Numbered from the stretch's first letter, positions 1 through 10,479 are shown. The stretch: 64,000 nt of DNA from Hyphomicrobiales bacterium (GCA_900473045.1 UCKS01000006.1:57709-121708); one strand, 5' to 3'. Made by a program: numbers and translations. The notes: a model not told the origin generated them from the sequence alone.

Positions 1-407
1 ACGGGAACATTGAAACGTTTGGCATAGGCGAGCATGTTTCCAAGCTCGATGGTCTCGCCCGACCAGGACAGCAGGATGAGCAAATCCTCGGACGTGATCA
101 TGCCGAGATCGCCATGGCTGGCTTCGGTCGGATGCACGAAATAAGCCGATGTCCCCGTGGATGCCATCGTCGCTGCAATCTTGCGACCGATATGGCCACT
201 TTTGCCGATACCGGAGACCACCACGCGGCCTCGCCCCCCGGCGATCAGTTCAACCGCATCAACCAGGTTGCGCGCAAGGGCTTGATCCGCAGCGAACTGG
301 GCTGCAAATGCGTTGATGCCGTCGACCGCCGTGGCGATCGACCGCCTCAGCGATTCAATGACAATTCCCTCTTGCGGAGGGTTCGTATCGACTTGCCTGA
401 GACCCAT
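1..407 (-). CDS. kdsD: Arabinose-5-phosphate isomerase, SIS domain (KpsF/KdsD family), 5' part only
   Basis: Only the first ~135 codons are present; the gene runs off the left edge of the window. The family converts ribulose 5-phosphate to arabinose 5-phosphate, the first step of KDO synthesis for lipopolysaccharide or capsule. The protein starts MGLRQVDTN at 407. It shows the SIS-domain phosphosugar loop GIGKSGHIGRK near residue 65, followed by ATMASTGT, FVHPTEASHGDLG and LSWSGET, all hallmarks of KpsF/GutQ proteins. The CBS domains expected at the C-terminus would lie outside the window. A tandem repeat and a hairpin separate it from the Rrf2 gene upstream, which is on the same strand. I cannot tell a housekeeping KdsD from a capsule-locus paralog. 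Confidence 0.88.
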   Translation of the reverse strand, partial: MGLRQVDTNPPQEGIVIESLRRSIATAVDGINAFAAQFAADQALARNLVDAVELIAGGRGRVVVSGIGKSGHIGRKIAATMASTGTSAYFVHPTEASHGDLGMITSEDLLILLSWSGETIELGNMLAYAKRFNVP

Positions 408-515
408 GAGTGACACTCCAAAACCAAAACGAGGCATCCGGTTACAACCAGGACGCCTTTAGATCAAATCAAAACGGCCGATTTCGCTCTTTGCCGGCAA
501 AAACAGGCAGAAACG

Positions 516-550
516 CCAGGTCCCGGCACTTGGCCAGGTCCGGCACTTGG
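516..550. repeat. Tandem 17-18 bp direct repeat with adjoining hairpin
   Basis: Two back-to-back copies of CCAGGTCC(C)GGCACTTGG lie at 516-533 and 534-550, differing by one C. The second copy also pairs with AGTGCCGG just after it, giving a GC-rich hairpin (about 540-563) directly downstream of the minus-strand Rrf2 gene. It could act as a transcript 3'-end structure, but I see no T-run after it on the minus strand. Confidence 0.6.
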
Positions 551-568
551 GAAGAGTGCCGGCCGGGA

Positions 569-1033
569 TCAGCTTGCGCGCTGCGCAACGATCTCGTCTT
601 CCCCGATAATCATCTGGCCGGGATTGCTGACAAACGCTTCCAGCGTCATCGTGTCGAGAATGTCGGCGATGGCATCGCGGACCGTCGTCATCGACCGGCG
701 AACTTCGCAGGTATCCGGATCGTTGCAATCGTCGCAGATTTCGTAAGCCGTACGACTGGCACAGCGGATCGGCGCCAGAGGGCCGTCCAGCGTACGCACA
801 ACTTGGCCGATGCGGATTTCGGATGCGGGCCGCGACAGCGAATACCCGCCCCCAGGCCCTTTCTTCGAGCGCAGGATACCGGCATTGCGCAGTTCCAGCA
901 GAATAGTGTCGAGAAACTTCTTCGGGATATTGTTCCGGCTAGCGATCTCGGTAATGAAAGCTGTTTCACCCGGATCAAGCCGCGCCAGATCAACCAGCGC
1001 CTTCAATCCGTATTTTCCCTTTTTGGTCAGCAT
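569..1033 (-). CDS. Rrf2-family transcriptional regulator with a four-cysteine cluster
   Basis: A 154-residue winged-helix regulator of the Rrf2/IscR/CymR family. The start at 1033 (MLTKKGKYGLKAL) matches the usual family N-terminus; a start 7 codons upstream is possible. The DNA-binding helix region NIPKKFLDTILLEL and the wing GPGGGYSLSRP are clear. The dimer region carries Cys91, Cys100, Cys103 and Cys109. That could ligate an Fe-S cluster, though the spacing differs from IscR (three Cys about six residues apart). It is not RirA-like. A candidate Rrf2-type operator covers the promoter of the two small ORFs upstream at 1674-1702, so those are plausible targets. Iron-sulfur or cysteine sensing is inference. 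Confidence 0.85.
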   Translation of the reverse strand: MLTKKGKYGLKALVDLARLDPGETAFITEIASRNNIPKKFLDTILLELRNAGILRSKKGPGGGYSLSRPASEIRIGQVVRTLDGPLAPIRCASRTAYEICDDCNDPDTCEVRRSMTTVRDAIADILDTMTLEAFVSNPGQMIIGEDEIVAQRAS

Positions 1034-1184
1034 CGCAGTTCGCTCTTTGAACAAACAGGCACTGAAAAGCGCGCCTGTCTGCTGATTGCCATCACATAAC
1101 CCGGCATATCACATGGGAAGCCGTGCCAATATACCGATTTAGTGAAAAGATGGCCAAACTGCGGTTTTCATACTTATTTGTGGC

Positions 1185-1415
1185 TTATGCGACCGCATAG
1201 ACCGGAGATGTGTCCTGAACCTGCAACACCGGCCGGCGGACAGCCTGCGCCGACATCAATTGACGCACCGCAGCCCTTGCTTCATCGGCCGAATGGAAGT
1301 GCCGCGAATCAAGATCCCAGACATGATATTTAACGGCGACAAACTTCAGCCGGCCTGCGTCCGGAACGACGACACCGACAGCTTCTCCACCAAATTCTAT
1401 GACCTGCTTGCTCAT
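1185..1415 (-). CDS. Small conserved-looking hypothetical protein (76 aa)
   Basis: Unrecognised 76-residue acidic protein beginning MSKQVIEFGGEAVGVVVPD. The start at 1415 is chosen because AGGAG lies 9 bases upstream; an extended start at 1451 has no such signal. It has no signal peptide or membrane segment. The sequence reads like a small alpha/beta domain (VKYHVWDLDSRHF, then a helix SADEARAAVRQLM). It sits between a 31-codon leader-like ORF and the Rrf2 regulator, all on the minus strand. A shared promoter at about 1674-1702 could serve both small ORFs. Function unknown. Confidence 0.65.
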   Translation of the reverse strand: MSKQVIEFGGEAVGVVVPDAGRLKFVAVKYHVWDLDSRHFHSADEARAAVRQLMSAQAVRRPVLQVQDTSPVYAVA

Positions 1416-1490
1416 GGGATAATACTCCTGCCGCGCCGTGACGCGGATCATTCAAATCGTGCAATATTCAAGGAAAAGACGGCGTAGAAT

Positions 1491-1586
1491 TTACATTCGC
1501 CAGAAGGCGCGAATGCAAAGGTCTTTCATTGTGCGACAATAGGAATGCGTGCCTCGGAAAGCGGCGATGCGGGCATTGTCAGACAT
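1491..1586 (-). CDS. 31-codon ORF, possible leader peptide
   Basis: ATG at 1586 preceded by AAGGAG with a 6-base spacer; stop TAA at 1493-1491. The peptide starts MSDNARIAAFRGTHSYC and has two Cys codons (residues 18 and 24). It lies 76 bases upstream of the next small gene and about 80 bases after the predicted transcription start. The leader contains a strong stem GCCCGG/CCGGGC just before the ribosome-binding site. This layout resembles a translated leader used for attenuation, but no target amino acid run is obvious. Too short for reliable gene prediction; the case rests on the ribosome-binding site and promoter. Confidence 0.4.
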   Translation of the reverse strand: MSDNARIAAFRGTHSYCRTMKDLCIRAFWRM

Positions 1587-1673
1587 GGCTCTCTCCTTCG
1601 GCAAGGCCCGGCGGATGCTCCCCGGGCGCGTTACAGGTCTCCGCTCCGGCCTCTGCCTTCAGCGAACAACCAC

Positions 1674-1702
1674 AAGATAGGATAGACCACAAATTTAGTC
1701 AA
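1674..1702 (-). promoter_or_regulatory. Sigma70-type promoter overlapped by a candidate Rrf2-type operator
   Basis: On the minus strand TTGACT (1702-1697) is followed by 17 bases and TATCTT (1679-1674), a good -35/-10 pair. The -35 is embedded in AATTGACTAAATTTG, which resembles an IscR type-1 half-site (GACT-A/T run-AGTC architecture), with GGTCTAT as an imperfect second half. An Rrf2 regulator is encoded about 0.65 kb downstream on the same strand. Promoter assignment is moderately sure; the regulator link is inference. Confidence 0.5.
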
Positions 1703-1864
1703 TTTAATTTATCTACCAACGCAAAATAATACTACTTAGTTCATCATTTCAGTCGAATGCAGCAAGGCGTATTCACAAGAGGCGATGCCGTAGAATGAAA
1801 AACTACATTCCGGCAGCAAACCGAATCATCTTTCACTGCCATTATGTAGGCGCATCATGAGACG

Positions 1865-1891
1865 AAAAAAGGGCAGCCGAAGCCGCCCTTT
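1865..1891 (-). terminator. Rho-independent terminator of secDF
   Basis: On the minus strand AAAGGGCGGC, tetraloop TTCG, GCTGCCCTTT forms a 10-bp stem (one G-T pair), followed by a T-run (1870-1865). It lies 25 bases after the secDF stop codon. A UUCG tetraloop and T-run are the textbook form. Confidence 0.9.
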
Positions 1892-1916
1892 CGATTTTTC
1901 TCCATCGGGAAACCGA

Positions 1917-4448
<2,532 letters not shown>

Positions 4449-4533
4449 GTTGAGGTTCCATTATAGCCCGCGCCCATCCGGCAGAGCCTGGGACGGCGGG
4501 TGTGATGCGTCAAGAAAAGGTGCGCCGAGGCGC

Positions 4534-4556
4534 AAAAGACTGCCAAAGGCAGTCTT
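4534..4556 (-). terminator. Terminator hairpin overlapping the stop of the 4555-4983 gene
   Basis: Perfect 9-bp stem AAGACTGCC/GGCAGTCTT with a 3-base loop, followed on the minus strand by TTTT. The TAA stop codon of the upstream minus-strand gene lies inside the stem. It separates that gene from secDF, which begins at 4448, so secDF probably has its own promoter. Confidence 0.75.
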
Positions 4557-4983
4557 AGGCGTCAAACGCCGGAGGTCCGCGAGCGCGGGTCGTGTAACCC
4601 TTCACGCCCGTTATCGCAGCATGAAAAGAGCCGGTGGATGGCATGCTGCCATAAGAAATTGACCCGACGAGAACGGGAACCGGCAGCAAGAATGGTCCCG
4701 GCCCGCCTGGAGAAGACTTGCCGTCGTTGCGATCAGCCAGGAAACGCAGATCAGCAACCGGAAAAGCGCGAACCACATGACGCGCCAGTGCCGTGTCGGA
4801 GGTGCCGCCTTCCGGGGCGGCGACGTTTCCGGCGCTTGCCTCCGTCAGAAATCGCGACGAAAACCCTTGCGCCGAGGCGACGAACTGCATGGCAAGTGCC
4901 GCCGCCAGAATCCACAGCACGGCAAAAAGCTTGCCTGCCTGGTTCCTGTCGATGCTGTTGCCGTTCATGCCCATCGAGGACAT
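4555..4983 (-). CDS. Hypothetical single-pass membrane or secreted protein
   Basis: About 142 residues from the start at 4983 (MSSMGMNGNSIDRN), preceded by GGAAGG; two other ATGs follow within 15 bases. Residues 16-40 form one hydrophobic helix (LFAVLWILAAALAMQFVASA), an N-terminal anchor or uncleaved signal. The rest is Gly/Pro/Ala rich and ends ARGPPAFDA. That tail resembles the RxPP ends of small DUF2946-type envelope proteins, a weak resemblance only. The stop codon is inside a terminator. Function unknown. Confidence 0.6.
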   Translation of the reverse strand: MSSMGMNGNSIDRNQAGKLFAVLWILAAALAMQFVASAQGFSSRFLTEASAGNVAAPEGGTSDTALARHVVRAFPVADLRFLADRNDGKSSPGGPGPFLLPVPVLVGSISYGSMPSTGSFHAAITGVKGYTTRARGPPAFDA

Positions 4984-5132
4984 CGTCCTTCCCGTTGGCG
5001 CGCTGCTCTCACCGCAAATCGCCGAACTGCACGCCGATTCAGCGTACAAGCGCGCCTAAAAACCATCGCGCGCTACCAAAGTCAAATCTTACCATCACAC
5101 GGCGCCGTTGAACATGCTTACCGCCGGAACGC

Positions 5133-6743
5133 TCAAGCCGTGACGCCAGCCGTCCGCGTCTGGTGGATCTCGATCAACGAGGGGCCGCCGCGTTTGCGCC
5201 CGTCTGCCAGTGCCGCCGCCAGCTCATCCGCCTTTGCCAGCCGTACCGCCGGTACGCCATAGGCGCCGGCAGCGAGCAGGAAATCCGGGGCAGATGGTTT
5301 TACACCCTCCGGAGTGATGCCGGATTCGACCATGAAGCTCTCGATCTCCTGGTAACCGTCATTGTTCCAGACGACGAAGATGACATTGGCGTTGATATCG
5401 GCGGCCGATCCCAGTTCGGCCAGCGAAAATTGGATGCCGCCATCGCCGACAAGGCAGATGACCGGCTTGTCCGGATTGGCGACGGCGGCGCCGACAGCCG
5501 CCGGCGGCGCATAACCGAGCGCGCCGAAACCGGTCGCCGAGTTGAACCAGCTCTTTGCCCGTGGCGCATCGCAATAGAGGTTGCCGGCATAGACGGCCTG
5601 GGTAGAATCTCCGACGATGACGCAATCCGGCAGCGCCTGGTAGATGGCGTCGATCACGGCGATTTCCGCACGCATCTTCGCCGTCAGTTCGGCCATGGCC
5701 GACTTGCGCGTTGCTGCCGCCCGCTCAGCGCCTCTTGCCGCCGGTTTCGCGGTGAGAAAGACGAGAATGCCCGATATCGCCGCCTTGGCGCCCGACAGGA
5801 TCGACAGCGCCGCATGCGGTCCGCGCGCTAGCTGATCCGCGTCGATATCGGTGCGAATCAAATTACCAAGGATCGGAAAACCGCCATCGGCATACATGTC
5901 ATAGTCGGTCTGGCCCATCTCGGTACCGAGCGCAATAACCAGATCGGCATCGGAGATCAGCGAACGCACGGCCTTGAGGCTGGGGCTTGCGGGAACCCTG
6001 AGTGGATGACCGGCGAGCATGCCGCGCGCATTGACGGTCATGACAACGGGCGCGCCGATGCGCTCGGCGAATTCCTGGATTTCCGCTTCTGCGGTGATCG
6101 CGCCACCGCCGCAGATGATCACCGGGCGCTGTGCATCACCGCAGAGGATCGCGGCCTTCTGCAATGTCTCGGCATCCGCCCTTGGCCGCGTTGCCGTGGC
6201 CTTTCGAAGCGGGGGTGCTGCGATACGGGCCGTCATGACGTCTGTCGGGATTTCGATATGGACCGGGCCCGGCCTACCAGAGGTCAGGATGGCAAAGGCG
6301 CGCTCGACCACGGGGCCGAGATCGGCAGGATTGAGCAGGGTCTGCGAATAGAGCGCCAGCGTCTTGATCATGCCGTGCTGGTCGGGCAGTTCGTGCAGCA
6401 GTCCACGGCCATGACCGAGCGAATCGCGGCGGTTGACGCCGGAAATCACCAGCATCGGGATCGAATCCTGCCGCGCCTGCGCCATTGCCGTGATCGTATT
6501 GGTCAGCCCCGGCCCGGTGATGACCAAGGCGACGCCGGGTTTGCCACTGACGCGGGCATAACCGTCGGCCATGAAGCCTGCACCCTGTTCATGGCGGGGC
6601 GTCACATGGCGGATCTTGGAGGCGGCGAGGCCGCGATAGAGCTCGACCGTATGCACGCCGGGAATGCCGAACACCACCTCGACGCCATTGGCCTCAAGCA
6701 GATCGACCAGCACCTCGCCGACGGTTTTCAAGACTTCGCTCAT
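5133..6743 (-). CDS. aruI: 5-guanidino-2-oxopentanoate (2-ketoarginine) decarboxylase, TPP-dependent
   Basis: 536 residues of the acetolactate synthase-like thiamine diphosphate family. AruI decarboxylates 2-ketoarginine to 4-guanidinobutyraldehyde in the arginine transaminase pathway. N-terminal PYR domain: VFGIPGVHTVELYRGL and the cofactor-activating glutamate Glu52 in RHEQGAGFMADGYARV. Middle domain near residues 190-330. C-terminal PP domain: VGDGGIQFS ... NNDGY, the GDG-N motif that binds Mg-TPP. The N-terminus closely follows Pseudomonas AruI as I remember it. Its start overlaps the stop of the transaminase gene by ATGA, with AGGAG 10 bases upstream. The partner transaminase makes the 2-ketoarginine assignment much stronger than acetolactate synthase. 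Confidence 0.87.
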   Translation of the reverse strand: MSEVLKTVGEVLVDLLEANGVEVVFGIPGVHTVELYRGLAASKIRHVTPRHEQGAGFMADGYARVSGKPGVALVITGPGLTNTITAMAQARQDSIPMLVISGVNRRDSLGHGRGLLHELPDQHGMIKTLALYSQTLLNPADLGPVVERAFAILTSGRPGPVHIEIPTDVMTARIAAPPLRKATATRPRADAETLQKAAILCGDAQRPVIICGGGAITAEAEIQEFAERIGAPVVMTVNARGMLAGHPLRVPASPSLKAVRSLISDADLVIALGTEMGQTDYDMYADGGFPILGNLIRTDIDADQLARGPHAALSILSGAKAAISGILVFLTAKPAARGAERAAATRKSAMAELTAKMRAEIAVIDAIYQALPDCVIVGDSTQAVYAGNLYCDAPRAKSWFNSATGFGALGYAPPAAVGAAVANPDKPVICLVGDGGIQFSLAELGSAADINANVIFVVWNNDGYQEIESFMVESGITPEGVKPSAPDFLLAAGAYGVPAVRLAKADELAAALADGRKRGGPSLIEIHQTRTAGVTA

Positions 6744-7930
6744 GCGCGGCGCTCCTTCGGCGTCACAAGCCGGATCGCCAGCTTGGTGATGCGGGCGCAG
6801 GCCTCCCGAATGACTGTGTCCGGCACCGTCAGGCTGACGCGCACGAAGGAAGTGGCTTCGTTGCCGAACGATGCTCCGGGCATCACCGCAACACGCTCCT
6901 GCTCCAGCAGCATCCAGGCGAAAGCTTCACCCGTCAGACCGGTGCCGCGCACATCGATCAGCGTGAACATGCCGGCTTCCGGTGGCAGTGGCACGATACC
7001 GGGCACATTCGACAGTCCTTCAACGATCAGGTCCGCGCGGGTTTTATAAGAGGCGCGCATGGCGGCCGATGTGCCGATATCATGCGTCAGCGCATAGGCA
7101 GTCATGTCGGCGATGAAAGGCTGGACGCCAAACAGCATGGTTTCGGAGACCGGCAGCAGACGGCTGGCGAACTCGACAGGACCGACAGCCCAGCCACTGC
7201 GAAAACCCGGGGCGGCGTGTGACTTGGAGATCGACGACACGACGATGGTGCGCTCGGCAAGCTCCGGATCGTCGAAGGGCGAGGCGAACGGGCCGTTGAA
7301 GATCAGCTCTTCATAAACCTCGTCGCAGACGATCCAGAGATCGTGCTTGCGGCAGATGTCGCCGATCGCCTTGATCTCGACTGCCGTTAGCACGGCACCG
7401 GTCGGATTGTGTGGGGTGTTGAGCAGCAGGACGCGGCATTTCGGCGTGATCGCCTTTTCGAGATCGGCGGCCTGCATGTGAAACCCGTGTTCCGGCTTCA
7501 ACGGCACGGTAACGCGATGCGCACCGGTCGATTGGATGACCCCATCATAGGTGGCATAGAGCGGATCGCCGACCAAAACGCCGTCACCCGCTTCGACCAA
7601 CCCCAGCATGACGGAAAACAGCGCCGTCTGCGTGCCGGGGAAACACAGCACGTTTTCCGCCGTCACATCCGGGCGGCGTTTGGCGTAGCGGGCGGTCAGC
7701 GCGTTGACCACCGAAGGCTCGCCGCGGCCATTGGAATAGCGGTAGCGCCCGGCATTCATCGCCCGCTGCGCCTCGGCAATCAGCGCGGGATCGGCCGGCA
7801 TGTCCGGCTCACCGATGGTCAGCTGGATGACCTCGGTGCCGCTTGCCTGCATCTGGCGCGCGCGGATGTGCAGCGCCCATTTTTCCGATCCGAGATCGGC
7901 CAGACGGTCGGTGATCGATGAATAGCGCAT
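6740..7930 (-). CDS. aruH: PLP-dependent aminotransferase, probably arginine:pyruvate transaminase
   Basis: 396 residues, class I/II fold type I aminotransferase. In the AruHI route it transfers the alpha-amino group of arginine to pyruvate, giving 2-ketoarginine for the decarboxylase encoded next. Visible motifs: LTIGEPDMP near residue 38, NTPHNPTG near 170, CDEVYEELIF near 202, and the PLP lysine in SSISKSHAAPGFRSGW near 235. Substrate is inferred from context, since the fold alone fits many amino acids. The stop overlaps the decarboxylase start. A 54-base gap separates it from the TetR gene upstream, in the same operon. Confidence 0.82.
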   Translation of the reverse strand: MRYSSITDRLADLGSEKWALHIRARQMQASGTEVIQLTIGEPDMPADPALIAEAQRAMNAGRYRYSNGRGEPSVVNALTARYAKRRPDVTAENVLCFPGTQTALFSVMLGLVEAGDGVLVGDPLYATYDGVIQSTGAHRVTVPLKPEHGFHMQAADLEKAITPKCRVLLLNTPHNPTGAVLTAVEIKAIGDICRKHDLWIVCDEVYEELIFNGPFASPFDDPELAERTIVVSSISKSHAAPGFRSGWAVGPVEFASRLLPVSETMLFGVQPFIADMTAYALTHDIGTSAAMRASYKTRADLIVEGLSNVPGIVPLPPEAGMFTLIDVRGTGLTGEAFAWMLLEQERVAVMPGASFGNEATSFVRVSLTVPDTVIREACARITKLAIRLVTPKERRA

Positions 7931-7984
7931 AGGGGTCTCCTACCCTCAGTCAGAATATTGCGACAGCTCGCCGCCCTCAAGCCG

Positions 7985-8620
7985 CTATGAGGCGGCTGCG
8001 TGTTCGTCCCCGCCGAACGGCAATCCCAACAGCGCCTCGCTCGACGACAATGCGATTGCCACCAGCTCGGCCTCCTCGAAAAGCTCGCCGGCAAGGCAGG
8101 CCTCCAGCCACAGCCCGTCTATCATGCCATTGATGGCAATCGCATGGCGGCGGCACTCTGCTTCACCTGAAAGCCTGCCTTCTGCCTTGAGAAAATCGCC
8201 GATCAGGCCCTGCAAATCATTGCGGAAACCGAGATAGCCTTCGCGGTGGATGGCCGCAAGCTCCGGATCCAGCCGGACCTGGCTGATGAACGATGCCCAG
8301 AGCGACAGACTGCGGTCATTGGCAACCGGCGCCGTCAGGTTGAGCGTGATGAACCGCTTCAGCCGCGTGCCCGGGTCGCCGGAAACATCGGAGGCCTTGG
8401 CAGCAAAGGTGGCGAGAACCGAGCGATAGGCCTCCTCCACCATCTGGTCCTTGGACGCGAAATAGTGCCGCACGAGGCCGGCGGTGACGCCGGCCCGGAT
8501 GGCGATCTGGCGGACGGTCGCACCGCGCAGGCCAAGCTCGGCAATCGTGTCGAGGGTCGCCTCGATCAGCTCCTGCCGCCGCTCCCCCTCCGGCGCACGG
8601 TGAAACGTCCGGCGGTTCAT
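7985..8620 (-). CDS. TetR-family regulator (BetI-like) of the arginine/guanidino operon
   Basis: 211 residues. The N-terminal helix-turn-helix is clear: RRQELIEATLDTIAELG, ATVRQIAIRAGVTAGLVRHYF, then the SKDQMVEEAYRS linker. The C-terminal domain (LWASFISQVRLDPELAAIHREGY) resembles the BetI group ligand domain. The start at 8620 overlaps the stop of the upstream hydrolase gene by ATGA. It lies inside the operon it probably controls. The best candidate operator is the perfect 9-bp inverted repeat at 9553-9579 over the operon promoter. The ligand could be arginine, a guanidino acid or a ketoacid; nothing in the sequence decides. Confidence 0.85.
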   Translation of the reverse strand: MNRRTFHRAPEGERRQELIEATLDTIAELGLRGATVRQIAIRAGVTAGLVRHYFASKDQMVEEAYRSVLATFAAKASDVSGDPGTRLKRFITLNLTAPVANDRSLSLWASFISQVRLDPELAAIHREGYLGFRNDLQGLIGDFLKAEGRLSGEAECRRHAIAINGMIDGLWLEACLAGELFEEAELVAIALSSSEALLGLPFGGDEHAAAS

Positions 8621-9498
8621 GCGGCTCGCCGCAGAACCGGCCGGGTCAGGCAGGTCGGGCCGCCTTCGCAGGCGATGCACAGCGCGTCGGCCTCGAAGGT
8701 CTCGACCTTGCAGCCCGCCGCTTCCATCGCCGCCTTGGTCTTGGGGAAACCCGCAACCATGATGACTTCGTTCGGCCGGACCGGCAGAACATTGAGGCTG
8801 AGGCCGTTGCTGGCGTGGAACTCGTCGGCCGGCGCCTCGATCAGGGTAATGCCCCACTCCTTCAGCAGCTGGTAGAAGGACGCCGGCAACAGCGGCGCAA
8901 ACACCAGCGCCAGATCGCGCGACAGCGGGCTCATCACCGACATCAGATGCAGGCAGGCTTCCTCGCCATGCCAGAGCGGCAGATCATAACCCAGCACGGT
9001 GATGCCGTGCGGATCCAGCATTTCGGTGAGCTGGGAAATGCCATCTTCATTGGTGCGCACGCCGCGGCCGACGACCAGCGTTTCGGCGTCGAGCCAGATA
9101 CAATCTCCGCCCTCAACGGTGCCCGGCGCGACGATGCGGCCAAGGATCGGGATACCAGCCGCCTTGTAGGCGGCCTCATGCAGCGCCGTTTCCTTTTCGC
9201 GCAGCGGCTTGCCCATGCGCAGAAGGATCGCGCCATGATTAGACATCAGCGAGGGATCATGGGTGAACATGGCGTCGGCGAGCCCGTCGCCCTTGTCTTC
9301 GAGCCAGAGGATTTCCGCGCCGGACTTTTCCACCAGACGCGCGAATTCGGTATATTGGCGCACTGCCTTGTCACCGTCGAAGGTCGGGCCATAATGCCAC
9401 TTTGCAGGATCGGCATTGGCAAGGCTGGCGCCCGGCCGGCGCATCAGCACGCGCGTCAAATTGGCCGACATCTCCTGCGAACCATAAGCCGTCATCAT
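8617..9498 (-). CDS. Amidinotransferase-fold hydrolase (dimethylargininase/arginine deiminase-like)
   Basis: 293 residues of the guanidino-group modifying superfamily (DDAH, arginine deiminase, amidinotransferase). These enzymes attack a guanidinium carbon through a covalent cysteine intermediate. The catalytic set is visible: Asp81 in FTHD, Glu129/Asp132 in VEGGDCIW, His184 in ACLHLMSV, and Cys283 in EGGPTCLTRP ten residues before the end. Size and motif order fit DDAH, which makes citrulline from methylated arginines. Two ATGs are adjacent (9498 and 9495); AGGAG is better spaced for 9495. First gene of the operon, upstream of TetR, aruH and aruI. The exact substrate is open. Confidence 0.78.
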   Translation of the reverse strand: MMTAYGSQEMSANLTRVLMRRPGASLANADPAKWHYGPTFDGDKAVRQYTEFARLVEKSGAEILWLEDKGDGLADAMFTHDPSLMSNHGAILLRMGKPLREKETALHEAAYKAAGIPILGRIVAPGTVEGGDCIWLDAETLVVGRGVRTNEDGISQLTEMLDPHGITVLGYDLPLWHGEEACLHLMSVMSPLSRDLALVFAPLLPASFYQLLKEWGITLIEAPADEFHASNGLSLNVLPVRPNEVIMVAGFPKTKAAMEAAGCKVETFEADALCIACEGGPTCLTRPVLRRAA

Positions 9499-9552
9499 CT
9501 ACTCCTGTAGGAAAATTGTTCATCTGGCGGGGCTGCCAAAAAAAGCAGCGTC

Positions 9553-9586
9553 GAAATTATTATACGGTTGAATAATTTCTATACAA
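9553..9586 (-). promoter_or_regulatory. Promoter with overlapping 9-bp inverted repeat (candidate TetR operator)
   Basis: On the minus strand TTGTAT (9586-9581), a 16-base spacer and TATAAT (9564-9559) form a good promoter for the hydrolase operon. A perfect dyad GAAATTATT (9553-9561) and AATAATTTC (9571-9579) with a 9-base spacer spans the -10 and spacer. A repressor there would block RNA polymerase, and the operon encodes a TetR protein. The same site lies about 130 bases upstream of the divergent ABC transporter genes and might co-regulate them. Confidence 0.6.
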
Positions 9587-9705
9587 GTGCCACGATGCGT
9601 TTCATGGAACAGCGTGACAGGCAAAAATGCCGCACGACAGACAAACAGGGGAACTGTTTTCATGCGTTCAGATTTGGCGACCTGTCTCGACAGGACTGAC
9701 TTTTC

Positions 9706-10479
9706 ATGACGAAACCAGCCCAGGCGATTGCGGTTACAAACCTCCACAAACGTTTCGGGCCGCTCGAAGTGCTCAAGGGCGTTTCGCTGGCCGCCAATGA
9801 AGGCGATGTCATCGCCATTATCGGCGGTAGCGGCTCGGGCAAGTCGACCTTCCTGCGCTGTATCAACATGCTGGAATTGCCGACGTCCGGTTCGGTCACG
9901 GTGCATGGCGAAACCATCGCCATGAAGAAAGACGGTCACGGCGGCCTGATGCCTTCGGACCGCAAACAGGTGCAGCGCCTGCGCACCCAGCTCGGCATGG
10001 TGTTCCAGAGTTTCAATCTGTGGCAGCACATGACCATCCTCCAGAACGTCATCGAAGTTCCGATCCATGTGCTCGGCAAATCCAAGGACGAGGCCACCGC
10101 CATCGGCGAGGCACTGTTGCACCGCGTCGGCCTGTTCGAGAAACGCGATGCCTATCCGGCCTTTCTTTCCGGCGGCCAGCAGCAGCGCGCGGCGATTGCC
10201 CGGGCGCTCGCCATCCAGCCGCTGGTCATGTTGTTTGACGAACCGACCTCGGCGCTCGATCCGCAGCTCGTCGGCGAAGTGCTGACCGTCATCGCCGATC
10301 TTGCCAAGGAAAAGCGGACGATGATCCTCGTCACCCACGAGATGAAGTTTGCCCGCAACGTCGCCAATCACATCGTTTTCCTGGCCGATGGCGTCATCGA
10401 CGAACAGGGAACACCGGACGAAATCTTCGGCAATCCGAAGTCCGAACGCCTGAAGAAATTCATCAGCTCCATCCACTAA
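9706..10479 (+). CDS. Polar amino acid ABC transporter ATP-binding protein (HisP/ArtP type)
   Basis: 257 residues. Walker A GGSGSGKST near residue 42, Q-loop FQSFNLW near 101, ABC signature LSGGQQQR near 157, Walker B MLFDEPTSALDP near 176, and switch His in LVTHEM. The insertion between Walker A and the Q-loop and the GLMPSD stretch are typical of HisP-type ATPases that power histidine, lysine, arginine or ornithine uptake. The start at 9706 has a weak ribosome-binding site. First gene of a plus-strand operon with a periplasmic binding protein, two permeases and an amidohydrolase, divergent from the aruHI-type operon. Arginine or guanidino-acid import is inferred from that. Confidence 0.92.
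   Translation: MTKPAQAIAVTNLHKRFGPLEVLKGVSLAANEGDVIAIIGGSGSGKSTFLRCINMLELPTSGSVTVHGETIAMKKDGHGGLMPSDRKQVQRLRTQLGMVFQSFNLWQHMTILQNVIEVPIHVLGKSKDEATAIGEALLHRVGLFEKRDAYPAFLSGGQQQRAAIARALAIQPLVMLFDEPTSALDPQLVGEVLTVIADLAKEKRTMILVTHEMKFARNVANHIVFLADGVIDEQGTPDEIFGNPKSERLKKFISSIH

Noticed and set aside
410..1099. 229-codon plus-strand open frame over the Rrf2 gene
   Set aside because: The opposite strand encodes a convincing winged-helix regulator, and this frame has no domain or ribosome-binding site.
1587..1667. Possible SAM-II or other known riboswitch before the 31-codon ORF
   Set aside because: A GC stem is present, but the conserved pseudoknot and loop bases I remember for SAM-II/SAM-V/serC/speF motifs do not match. 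I kept it as an unnamed structured leader.
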